From Tubiluchus corallicola (lineage: Eukaryota > Priapulida > Priapulimorpha > Priapulimorphida > Tubiluchidae), in contig JAQGDQ010000322.1 in assembly GCA_030141605.1 (NCBI GenBank), positions 32,501 through 94,500 on the forward strand: a stretch of DNA of 62,000 nt, written 5' to 3'. How positions within the stretch are numbered: the first letter of the stretch is position 1; every line of letters starts with the position of its first letter. The notes under the pieces are model-generated. The model was not told the DNA's origin and did no database searches. It saw only the letters and a list, made by a program, of their open reading frames with translations. Position numbers and translations under genes: made by a program. Below, one piece after another: positions 26,701 through 36,212 of this stretch.

Positions 26701-29575
26701 ACCTCAGAAAACATTTTAAAGTCAATGCATCTATTATATAAGATGAATGGTGAGAGAACCAATGTAAATTTAATATTGTTTCTGTTTCGGTAATTTAAAG
26801 CACAAGAAAACCCTCCACTTACATAAAGCTTAAAAAACTCGTCTTGAAATTTTATACCACTTATTTAACGCCCTTTTGCATACAGCCATAACGCTGTATG
26901 AAACGTAAATTTAAACTCCCGCGATGACCATTAGACACATCCAATTTGGCGAGAAATCATTTGAAAGAAGTTTAGATGACACTGAGTAAACTTTTAAAAA
27001 ATAGTCAGAGCATTCGTAGTGCACACATCGCTAACTAAATAAAATTTTAAATTACTATATCTTGTCAATAAGATTAAAAATACATTTTTGGTTAGTTAAT
27101 GGTGCACCCTGGAGGGTGAGTCATTGACATTTTACCAATTGGTGAAAACATTTTAAATAATTAATAATTTTCTTTTCTAGTTACATAAGTCTTTCCAGCA
27201 GGTAAACGAAATGCTAAGTAATATAACTTTGCATGGAAAGTTTTTTGGGACATAATTTAACATTTCCTTTTCTTCCCCTGGTTTATGATGTGCGTAAGTG
27301 ACGTCATGTAATGGCATTGTCGGACTGTGGGAACTTTAAAATGAAAACAAACAAAAAATCCTTTCAACACGAGTACGATATACGCAAAAAATGTTATAAA
27401 GTAATATAATTTTTAAAGCCGTTTTTTGAAACCTACTTCAGGTACCTCTTTTCTTGTCCTTTAAGTTAAACTATTTGAAACAGTTCACATATTAAAATAA
27501 AAATTGCACAGACAGCACAGCTTTTAAATAACTATTCATAAAATTAATTTACAGGAAACAAAAAAATGCATAAAAAAATGGGTAGTAAGTTAGTGACACT
27601 GAAATATTAGTGTGACAGAAAACTAACATTGGTTAATAAACGCAGTGAAAACAAAAACAAAAATTACTAATAGATTACTGCATAATCAACAAAGTTTAAT
27701 TTAGTTAGTAAATCAATTAATGCAAGTTACTTAAAACATGAGAGAGTTCTCCTGAGAGTTTGCCATCTTTAGTGTAAAAATGATGAATGCTCTTTACGTG
27801 GTGAACGCGTGGCATCCGGAATACATTACGCACACACTTGGCATCCCGAATACGTTACGCACATGCGTGGCATCCGGAATACGCTACGCACACGCGTGGC
27901 ATCCGGAATACGCTACCCACACGCGTGGCATCCGGAATACGTTACGCACACGCGTGGCATCCGGAATACGTTACGCACACGCGTGGCATCCGGAATACGC
28001 TACGCACACGCGTGGCATCCGGAATACGCTACCCACACGCGTGGCATCCGGAATACGTTACGCACACGCGTGGCATCCGGAATACGTTACGCACACGCGT
28101 GGCATCGCACACGCGGAATGGCAGCAGAAAAAAATAACGCATATTGCAGGTCACATAAACTGTTGCATTGAAAACAGTATGAATCAATTTTATCTATTCC
28201 GCATCCGCATAACACATTCCGAGCGCTCCATAAACGCCACTTTATAGTATCACAATGATTATTTGTTTATTTCAGGAGTTTTCACCCTAACAGGCCTCAT
28301 TAACTGAATACACTGTCTATCCAAATGATGAGGCCCGTTAGGGTGAATACACTGTCTATACGGCTGATGAGGCCCGTTAGGGTGAATACACTGTCTATTT
28401 AGCTGACGAGGCCCGTTAGGGTGAATACACTGTCTATCCAGAGATGAGGCCCGTTAGGGTGAATACACTGTCTATCCGGCTGATGAAGCCCGTTAGGGTG
28501 AATACACTGTCTATCCAGATGATGAAGCCCGTTAGGGTGAATACACTGTTTATCCGGCTGATGAGGCCCGTTAGGGTGAATACACTGTCTATCCAGATGA
28601 TGAAGCCCGTTAGGGTGAATACACTGTCTATCCAGATGATGAGTCCCGTTAGGGTGAATACACTGTCTATCCAAATGACGAGGCCCGTTAGGGTGAATAC
28701 ACTGTTTATGCGGCTGATGAGGCCCGTTAGGGTGAATACACTGTCTATCCAAATGATGAGGCCCGTTAGGGTGAATACACTGTTTATGCGGCTGATGAGG
28801 CCCGTTAGGGTGAATACACTGTCTATCCAAATGATGAGGCCCGTTAGGGTGAATACACTGTTTATGCGGCTGATGAGGCCCGTTAGGGTGAATACACTGT
28901 CTATCCAAATGATGAGGCCCGTTAGGGTGAATACACTGTTTATGCGGCTGATGAGGCCCGTTAGGGTGAATACACTGTCTATCCAAATGATGAGGCCCGT
29001 TAGGGTGAATACACTGTTTATGCGGCTGATGAGGCCCGTTAGGGTGAATACACTGTCTATCCAAATGATGAGGCCCGTTAGGGTGAATACACTGTTTATG
29101 CGGCTGATGAGGCCCGTTAGGGTGAATACACTGTCTATCCAAATGATGAGGCCCGTTAGGGTGAATACACTGTTTATGCGGCTGATGAGGCCCGTTAGGG
29201 TGAATACACTGTCTATCCAAATGATGAGGCCCGTTAGGGTGAATACACTGTTTATGCGGCTGATGAGGCCCGTTAGGGTGAATACACTGTTTATGCGGCT
29301 GATGATGCCCGTTAGGGTGAAAGTTCCTGATATAAATATATAATCATTGTAAGACTATGAAGGTCGTTTGACGTTTTTTATGTTACTGCAAAATACTCTT
29401 GATGTATTTTTGTATCTTAAGATAAGAGAGAGTTAAAGAAGAAAAATTAACTGTTAAAAAAATCTGGATTCAAATGCTAGCAGCAAGACCAATTTTTTTC
29501 AACTTTTCAACTTTTTCTATCAAGCCTTGATAAAACACACGGCTAATATGTATATTATACTTTTCAAGTTTTGTT

Positions 29576-29619
<44 letters not shown>

Positions 29620-29625
29620 CTCCCT

Positions 29626-29685
<60 letters not shown>

Positions 29686-32600
29686 GTTCACTCTTTCTCT
29701 CCCTCTCCCCCTCCCTCCTCTCTCTCTCTCTCTGCCCTCCCTCCCCCCTCTCTCTCTCCCTCTCTCTCTCAATATATTGAAAAAGAGAGAGAACAACAAA
29801 TGCAAATATTTGGTATTTACTATAAAAATAATAGATACTCAGAAAGTAGCTACAAAACACTCAAAGATCAAGGATATTTCCTTTATCAACTCACAAACAT
29901 TTTCACCTTGACTTCTGAAATAAAAGGCACAAAGCATGTGGCTTAAAAAGAAAAATGAAGAAGCCAATCTTGGGAACTTTTGCAACCGATATAGCAGAGC
30001 ATACTTACGCTATGTAACCTTGGTCATCTTTGAACGTGATATTCATCGGAATCTTGACCGTCTCTTCGGATCTTAGACCAATCTTGACCGAGTCAGAGAG
30101 CTTCGTTTCACTAATTAATTTCGTATCATACATTGCTACCATCGTTATGTTTTCTGCCACAACTTTTACAAAATTCTTATTTGAAATGTTGAAAGAATTC
30201 TGAAAAATTAAACAAAACATAAAAGACTTAAGACACGAAGGAGAATTTAATGGAAAAATGGCGACACCTTTTAAAGTCCAGGTGAAAAAGGTGAATGTTT
30301 ACACACATCCAATGTATTGATGCTCTACTAAAGTATCTAGAAGGCTAATATGTCATTGTTTTTGGCACACTATTGCTTACGATACGCTGGAGTGACTGGC
30401 GATCGCGTGTAGCAAATGGCAAGAAGAAATATTTCCAATGTATGAGATGCACCAAGTCAACACTCGTTTGAAAATTAAATTCTCCATATTTGGCAAATAA
30501 ATGTAACTATATCATCATGTAACTTATCATGTGACCACAGGCTGAGTTATCATTGGATAATTGTCAATTAAACAATGGTCGCTGGTCACCAGACACTCAA
30601 AAAATAAAAACAATTTCTATTTCAAAATTGAATTCATTGCCGACCGGTTTCGAACAAAACTGTTTATTATCAAGGCATCTAAAACAAAGAAATTTACCAG
30701 AATTTAGAAACATCGAAATACAATTCAGTAATTAATAGCCAAAACACAGATAATACATTATATAGATAATTTAACAATTTACCTTACAGATTACATATCT
30801 TCATTGGTTAGAAACCATGTAACAAACAAACAAACAAACCAACCAATATGTTAGTAGTAACACAACTGCAATATTAGGTAACAAAACAGCAGCTCCTTAA
30901 TATTGACAGTTCTGTTACTAGTAACATATTGGGTCTATATGACCACCGCACGGCCCTCCATAATTAAACAATGGATTAGCATTCTAGATGCTTTAGTACT
31001 GTACATTTAATGACATACAACAATGCAGAAGCGTAGCAAGGCAAGGCAACAGGAGACAATTCCCTCGGGAGCAAGAGTGAGAGGGTGTAAAATTCTTCTA
31101 GAGTTCAATGACTGTTAATTATTCATTACTAATCCGACATTAACAAAACAATTAACAAAAGTTTTCAAACTACAAACAAAATTGTCTAGTCAGAGATCAT
31201 AGTAGCTGATTTAATTACAAGATACAGCCTAGAAAATGGGCTAATGTTGTTACTCAATGGCATGCGTGTGGTTTAGCAGATCAATAATTTTGGAAGAAAC
31301 AGTGACATTCTTCTAAATGCAGATTGTATTATTGTGAAAACTTGCAGTGTTCTGTATCTTTCATAATCTTTACATGTTTTAATGCTGGAGCTGAATGTTT
31401 AATGACTGTCATGTTACAAACAACTAATGTATAGAAAAGAGTTATTCTGCTGCAGTACCGCAAATCAAACACAGGGTGATTCTTAGAAAAAATTCTTTTG
31501 TCTTTATCTCATCGTGTCGAAAAAGGAAAGTCGGGATTAAGGACGCAAAAACGCGCATAATTTGTGGGTTCAGCCACGAAACCAGAGACTAAAACATTAA
31601 AAGGGTAGGGTTGCAGAACTTTTTTGCCCCTGGCTGAACAACGAATAACTATTTTGTATAATGTTAATGTTATGCATTAAGAAAGAATTAATGAATCACC
31701 TCAAGTCGCATGTCTACAATTCCCAGTGTCGTATTTACATAAACGTAGCTAGGATCAATGTGCGGAGAATGACTATGTAGTTGAACCTCACGTGGAATGA
31801 GAAAAAATATGAGTAATCCTGATATAACTGCACAGCACAGAACAGCAAGAGACACCCATAGCATTCTGTAAAGATAATCGCATAGAATGATACAACTGCA
31901 CAGCACAGAACAGCAAGAGACACCCATAGCATTCTGTAAAGATAATCACATAGAATGATACAACTGCACAGCACAGAACAGCAAGAGACACCCATAGCAT
32001 TCTGTTAAGATAACCGCATAGAATGATACAACTGCACAGCGCAGAACAGCAAGAAACACCCATAGCATTCTGTAAAGATAACTGAATGATTATCTTATAA
32101 CCGAATGATAAAAATAACCGCATAGAATGACTATAACCGAATGATAAAAATAACCGCATAGTATGATACAACTGCACAGCACAGAACAGCAAGAGACACC
32201 CATAGCATTCTGTAAAGATAACCACATAGAGTGATACAACTGCACGGCACAGAACAGCAAGAAACACCCATAGCATTCTGTAAAGATAACCGCATAGAAT
32301 GATACAACTGCACAGCACAGAACAGCAAGAGACACCCATAGCATTCTGTAAAGATAACCGCATAGAATGATACAACTGCACAGCACAGAACAGCAAGAGA
32401 CACCCATAGCATTCTGTTAAGATAACCGCATAGAATGATACAACTGCACAGCGCAGAACAGCAAGAAACACCCATAGCATTCTGTAAAGATAACCGCATA
32501 GAGTGATACAACTGCACGGCACAGAACAGCAGGAAACACCCATAGCATTCTGTAAAGATAACCGCATAGAATGATACAACTGCACAGCACAGAACAGCAA

Positions 32601-35197
32601 GAGACACCCATAGCATTCTGTAAAGATAACCGCATAGAATGATACAACTGCACAGCACAGAACAGCAAGAGACACCCATAGCATTCTGTTAAGATAACCG
32701 CATAGAGTGATGCAACTGCACAGCGCAGAACAGCAAGAAACACCCATAGCATTCTGTAAAGATAACCGCATAGAGTGATACAACTGCACGGCACAGAACA
32801 GCAGGAAACACCCATAGCATTCTGTAAAGATAACCGCATAGAATGATACAACTGCACAGCACAGAACAGCAAGAGACACCCATAGCATTCTGTAAAGATA
32901 ACCGCATAGAATGATACAACTGCACAGCACAGAACAGCAAGAGACACCCATAGCATTCTGTTAAGATAACCGCATAGAGTGATACAACTGCACAGCGCAG
33001 AACAGCAAGAAACACCCATAGCATTCTGTAAAGATAACCGCATAGAGTGATACAACTGCACAGCACAGAACAGCAAGAAACAACCATAGCATTCTGTAAA
33101 GATAACCGCATAGAATGATACAACTGCACAACACAGAACAGCAAGAAACACCCATAGCATTCTGTAAAGATAACTGAATGATTATCTTATAACCGAATGA
33201 TAAAAATAACCGCATAGAATGACTATAACCGAATGATAAAAATAACCGCATAGAATGATACAACTGCACAGCACAGAACAGCAAGAGACACCCATAGCAT
33301 TCTGTAAAGATAACCACATAGAGTGATACAACAGCACAGAACAGCAAGAAACACCCATAGCATTCTGTAAAGATAACCGCATAGAATGATACAACTGCAC
33401 AGCACAGAACAGCAAGACACGCATTGCATTCTGTAAAAATAACTGCATAGAATGATACAGCAGCACAGAACAGTTGTAACGCTGTATAAAATGTGTAAAT
33501 TTAAACTCCCATGACCGCTAGGCGCGGTCATTTGAAAGAAGTTTTGATAACATTGAATAAAGTTTGAAAAAAAATAGCATCCGTAGCATATATCTTGCTA
33601 ATTAAGTGAAATTTTAAATTACTGTATCTTGTCAATAAGATTAAAAATACGTTTTTGGCTAGTGAGTGGCGCACCCTAGAGGGTGAGTCAGCAACATTTT
33701 ACCAATTAGCACAAACATTTTAAATGATTAGTCTAGTTACATAAGTGTTTCCAGCAGGTAAGCGAAATGCTAAGTAATATAGATTTGCACGGAAAGTTTT
33801 TTGGGTCATAATTTAACATTCCCTTTTGTTCCCCTGATTTACGTGTTTTAGTGACGTCATGTAATGGCGCCATCGGAAGAATATTGCGGAAGATTTAAAA
33901 TGAAAAGAAACGAAAGTTCCTTTCAACGCGAATACGATATGTGCCTAAAATTGCTGTAAAGTAGTATAATTTTTCAAGGCGATTTTTCTGAAACCTACTT
34001 CAGGTACCCCTTTTCTTGACTTTAACAAAGAAGGTTACACCACACAGGGGTGGAGTAAGTGTCAGACGTAGTGGTTGAAAAATGAAGCCAGTCATTAAAA
34101 TTCGAGTTAGCCTATCAGGCTACATAAAACCCACAAATAGTTACTACAGTTACATCAAAAGCAAACACCCGAGTTTTTAATGCAAAATGAAAATAGCGGC
34201 AGTTTTAAAAAGTTAACTGCCAAGATCAAGCATTCACTTTTGTGTAAATTCTTCACTTTGATATATCTGATAGCAACTGGCTGATGATTAATCACTATAA
34301 CAGTTATCAAGGAGCTTACGTTCTGCGTGGCTTTAACCTGACATCACCGTACGGTATTAGGGCTACCAATTTGGCTTCATCCTCTGCAAAACAATTTATT
34401 AAAAATTATCACTAAAATTTAAATGTACCAACATCTGGCCAAAAAAAATTTTATACCCGGTAACTGATTATAGCTTTGATAATCATTATAATCATGTCGC
34501 CACCAACATATAAACTGAACAGGCTCTGCCATCTAGTGGCCGAATAGTATAACAAATGGGCTGGAGAACAAGGAATACAGCTGTCTGACCAGAACAATTC
34601 TAAAAAGGCTCTACATGTCAAATACGATTTAACACTTTTCAATAAAATCATGGTCAAATGCCATAAATTACAAATTTCAACCACCAGATAGTCTTAATTT
34701 TAGCTCATTTTTAATTAATGGTTAAAATTTGCCCGTTTTTAAAGAGAACATAGTTGGAGCACTAAGACAATTATAATATGAAAAGTGGTTTTACTAGTCT
34801 TTAAGAATGCATAACCCAAAACCTTGTAAAAAAACAAGTACCATTCCTGCGAGTTCACAAGTTGAATAGAGCACTCTAACTGTAACTGAAATATAAATTA
34901 TTATATTAAATTTATCAGATGAGTGTACTAAATCACAAGTTTAAATCATTTATTAATTGAAGCAAGCTAACCTTTTGGAATTCTACCACTGCCTTTACAC
35001 GTGGGACATGGAACATTACCGCGCATTAACTCTTCATAACGATGCTCATCTTCCGAGCTGGTAGCTCCATATGGACTTACTCGTCCGCTATGGTTCATCC
35101 TATTGTCATTATTATCGCCCATAATATTTTCAGTTGATGAACCACCGTTTCCGCGAAAAAATTTACTAAACGGCATGTTAGCAAAATTCTTCAGCAT
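20535..35197 (-). CDS. TMEM106: TMEM106-family type II transmembrane protein, six exons, complete
   Basis: Coding exons in transcript order are 34972-35197, 34320-34383, 31700-31865, 30009-30199, 24996-25037 and 20535-20724. All junctions are GT-AG, phases agree, and the sum is 879 nt (292 residues plus stop). Family hallmarks appear in order: a cytosolic N-terminus with CPTC at residues 64-67 followed by KGSGRIPK, then LVALIPYGD and LKPRRT before one membrane segment (about residues 99-120, ending FFLIP), then a lumenal beta-rich domain with NxS/T sequons (NTT, NIS, two NIT, NCS) and the late motif FQYVNC. Human TMEM106B has 274 residues with the same order; it is known as a lysosomal/late-endosomal protein affecting lysosome size, trafficking and acidification. 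Oddities are a threonine-rich C-terminal tail and loss of one conserved lumenal cysteine. Introns are packed with minisatellites. The A/B/C paralogue cannot be assigned. Confidence 0.92.
21595..22790. repeat. 57-bp minisatellite, about 21 copies
   Basis: Unit ATGCTTTAAAACAGTTGATT, TAGAGAGAGGAACAATAACA, CATTATGTGCCATAACT. A GATAAAC variant fills four consecutive units near 22500-22690, a sign of local amplification. In TMEM106 intron 5. Confidence 0.97.
22985..23830. repeat. Fold-back repeat carrying a hAT insertion
   Basis: Segments 22990-23060 and 23755-23825 are imperfect inverted copies (CTTTTCACAGTT, GGTCAAAGGTTAA). Related sequence recurs at 43800-44105 in inverted orientation to 23041-23175. 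The hAT MITE lies near its centre. Confidence 0.6.
23198..23679. mobile_element. hAT-type MITE, 482 bp, with 8-bp target duplication
   Basis: Inverted ends CAGGGGTGTGCAAATT / AATTTGCACACCCCTG, GGCCCG motifs next to both ends, and a perfect 8-bp target duplication CTCTACAT at 23190-23197 and 23680-23687. All are hallmarks of hAT elements. No transposase inside. Confidence 0.95.
24318..24600. repeat. 94-bp tandem repeat, three copies
   Basis: GACAACATATCAGAC recurs at 24335, 24429 and 24523, 94 bp apart. In TMEM106 intron 5. Confidence 0.95.
24996..25037 (-). CDS. TMEM106: TMEM106 exon 5 (42-bp microexon)
   Basis: Found from required phase and alignment: acceptor TTTTGCAG, donor GTAAGT, one base + 13 codons + two bases, exactly what exons 4 and 6 need. 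It encodes SPTTWMHYIAFAF, collinear with human IKVHNIVLMMQ (MHYI against VHNI). It is isolated in about 9 kb of intron. The lumenal Cys expected just upstream is not present here or in exon 4. Confidence 0.8.
26381..26620. repeat. Direct repeat, copy 1 (partner 27457-27699)
   Basis: About 240 bp from TCCTTTAAGTTAAACTATTT to ACAAAGTTTAA, more than 90% identical to 27457-27699 in the same orientation, 1.08 kb apart. Confidence 0.9.
26882..27456. repeat. Dispersed repeat, copy A (partner 33470-34018)
   Basis: About 550 bp shared with 33470-34018, same orientation: AACGCTGTAT start, TATCTTGTCAATAAGATTAA middle, GAAACCTACTTCAGGTACC end. It lies between the two 240-bp direct repeats. No coding potential seen. 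Confidence 0.9.
27457..27699. repeat. Direct repeat, copy 2
   Basis: Partner of 26381-26620; together they bracket dispersed repeat copy A, so the whole may be one composite element. Confidence 0.9.
27802..28112. repeat. 29-bp CpG-rich minisatellite, about 11 copies
   Basis: Unit CGCGTGGCATCCGGAATACG plus TTACGCACA (or CTACCCACA). It is GC- and CpG-rich in an AT-rich intron; each unit carries ACGCGT and GCGTG. Open frames on it are by-products. Confidence 0.97.
28270..29318. repeat. 39-bp minisatellite with 78-bp higher-order unit, about 26 copies
   Basis: Unit GATGAGGCCCGTTAGGGTGA, ATACACTGTCTATCCAAAT. Over most of its length two subtypes (CTATCCAAAT and TTATGCGGCT endings) alternate strictly. 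The array starts with one inverted unit (28272-28291). Long frames are open on both strands because 39 is a multiple of three. Confidence 0.97.
29575..29772. repeat. (CT)n tract with CCCTCCC interruptions
   Basis: About 195 bp of CT dinucleotide. Read on the TMEM106 strand it is a (GA)n purine run 0.24 kb downstream of exon 4, in intron 4. Confidence 0.97.
30009..30199 (-). CDS. TMEM106: TMEM106 exon 4 (lumenal domain)
   Basis: 191-bp exon after acceptor TTTTTCAG, donor GTAAGT. It begins NSFNISNKNF, matching human NTLNITNNNYY, and continues through AENITM and MNITF, giving three likely N-glycosylation sequons. It ends at GYI plus two bases of an Ala codon, in the position where relatives have a conserved DFC. 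Confidence 0.92.
30200..31699. other. TMEM106 intron 3
   Basis: Contains the retroelement-derived segment at 30620-30950; the rest, about 31000-31690, shows nothing recognisable. Confidence 0.8.
30620..30960. mobile_element. Rearranged copy of the 3990-4220 retroelement segment
   Basis: 30620-30740 matches 4000-4110 in the same orientation (CATCTAAAACAAAGAAATTT). 30775-30850 matches 4150-4225 in the opposite orientation (ACCTTACAGATTACATATCT). The two halves are thus inverted relative to the other copy. Confidence 0.7.
31700..31865 (-). CDS. TMEM106: TMEM106 exon 3 (transmembrane segment), seed of the 68-bp array
   Basis: 166-bp exon after acceptor TTATCTTTACAG, donor GAG|GTGATT. It encodes the single membrane span (MLWVSLAVLCCAV, then ISGLLIFFLIP) and the start of the lumenal domain, with sequon NTT. 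Its first 40 bases (31826-31865) and the adjacent acceptor recur in tandem through 33475, so the true acceptor is the last of about 22 near-identical candidates. It leaves in phase 0. Confidence 0.9.
31866..33475 (-). repeat. 68-bp minisatellite built from the TMEM106 exon 3 splice acceptor
   Basis: About 21 units precede exon 3 in transcript orientation. Each holds the first 40 bases of exon 3 (AATGCTATGGGTGTCTCTTG to GTGCAGTT) followed by a 28-bp piece that starts GTATCATT and ends TTATCTTTACAG. An 80-bp insert (AACTGAATGATTATCTTATA) occurs twice, at 32082 and 33173, so a ~1.09-kb block was itself duplicated. No stop occurs in any minus-strand frame over long stretches. Confidence 0.97.
33470..34018. 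repeat. Dispersed repeat, copy B
   Basis: Partner of 26882-27456, directly oriented; lies in TMEM106 intron 2 immediately behind the 68-bp array. Confidence 0.9.
34320..34383 (-). CDS. TMEM106: TMEM106 exon 2 (LVALIPY / LKPRRT)
   Basis: 64-bp exon between acceptor TTTTGCAG and donor GTAAGC. It reads E-DEAKLVALIPYGDVRLKPRRT across its borders, the juxtamembrane cytosolic stretch of TMEM106 (human LVALIPYSDQRLRPRRT). It enters after one base and leaves after two bases of a codon, matching both neighbours. Confidence 0.9.
34384..34971. other. TMEM106 intron 1
   Basis: 588 bp of AT-rich sequence, no inserted element recognised. Confidence 0.85.
34972..35197 (-). CDS. TMEM106: TMEM106 exon 1 (start codon, CPTC motif)
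   Basis: Starts at ATG 35197-35195 and encodes residues 1-75 plus one base. It is low complexity, rich in Asn/Gly/Ser, until the conserved VPCPTCKGSGRIPK. The donor is AAAG|GTTAGC. A second ATG at codon 8 (MPFSKFF) is an alternative start. The CxxC pair is the cytosolic motif of the family, often proposed to bind metal. Confidence 0.9.
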
Positions 35198-35796
35198 TGC
35201 TTAATGTGCAACACTTTTCCTACTTAACCTTTTATGGATATTTACCATCACCTCATTATTAACCTTTATGCCTATTAATAAAAATTATCAGTATTACAGA
35301 ATTATAACGCTCAACTCCGAACACTACTAAAGAAAATAGCAAATTATTAGTGATAATAAGTCACATGAGCTCCGCCATATTCGTTGTTTAATTTACGCGA
35401 TTTTGTTTCCTGTCGCAAAGTTCCACCCCCAAACACATCGCCGAATCTCTATTACTGTGTACCATTTACCAGAGAATGCAGCATGAATGATACTAACATC
35501 CGCCATTATGCAGGAATGCCTTAATCACTGGTCATTGTCTCACCGGACAGTTGTCACTGGTGGCATAAAAATTATTATAATTTATACAAAATACAGCAAA
35601 ACACACTAAAATTACCAACTTCCAAACATATCGTCAGTGGAATGACTCGTGAAACAACTAATCGCCTGTAACTATGCAGAAGCCTGTTAATGAGTTGCAA
35701 TATGATAATGAATAGCAGTAGAAAGGCGAGTAGGAATGGAATGGAAAGATGGATAGTATCAGAATTATGTTAGAGGTTTTGAGTTTGCCAAGACTT
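35198..35796. other. TMEM106 upstream region
   Basis: 5' UTR/promoter side of TMEM106 with YY1-like motifs; the rest is unremarkable. Confidence 0.5.
35366..35386 (-). promoter_or_regulatory. Possible YY1-type core promoter motif of TMEM106
   Basis: Read on the minus strand the site is CGAATATGGCGGAG, matching the YY1 core (AANATGGCGG), about 175 bp upstream of the TMEM106 start codon and in gene orientation. A second, weaker CCGCCATTATG lies near 35500. YY1 motifs of this orientation commonly sit at or just after the start site of housekeeping genes. No TATA box was noticed. Inference from motif and position only. Confidence 0.4.
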
Positions 35797-36212
35797 GGGA
35801 TGTTATGCGAATAATGGAATCGCTTTGTGTGATAAGTAAGCAAGGTTCAATAGAAGCACGGGCAATTATACTGTGACTGGGGGTGTTATGTGAATAATGG
35901 AATCGCTTTGTCTGATAAGCAAGCAAGGTTCAGTAGAAGCACAAGCAATTATACTGTGACTGGGGGTGTTATGTGAATAATGGGATCACTTTGTGTGATA
36001 AGTAAGCAAGGTTCAATAGAAGCACGGGCAATTATACTGTGACTGGGGGTGTTATGTGAATAATGGAATCACTTTGTGTGATAAGTAAGCAAGGTTCAGT
36101 AGAAGCACAAGTAATTATACTGTGACTGGGGGTGTTATGTGAATAATGGGATCACTTTGTGTGATAAGTAAGCAAGGTTCAGCAGAAGCACGAGTAATTA
36201 TACTGTGATTTT
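35797..36212. repeat. 83-bp tandem repeat, about five copies
   Basis: Period is exactly 83 bp (GGGTGTTATGTGAATAATGG at 35881, 35964, 36047, 36130). Lies about 0.6 kb upstream of the TMEM106 start codon. Confidence 0.95.

Larger units (their letters stand above)
25038..30008. other. TMEM106 intron 4
   Basis: A 5-kb intron. 25038-26380 shows nothing recognisable. Beyond it lie two dispersed repeat families and the 29-bp, 39-bp and CT arrays listed separately. Confidence 0.8.

Noticed and set aside
28270-29318. Interstitial telomere repeat because each unit contains TTAGGG
   Set aside because: TTAGGG occurs once per 39-bp unit and never in tandem.
28399-29343. Long open frames on both strands (273 and 299 residues)
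   Set aside because: Caused by a stop-free 39-bp tandem unit; no conserved domain, start or splice support.
31788-32951. 387-residue minus-strand open frame (and several overlapping ones to 33531)
   Set aside because: It is a by-product of the 68-bp array, which lacks stops in all three frames; the real coding sequence is only exon 3.
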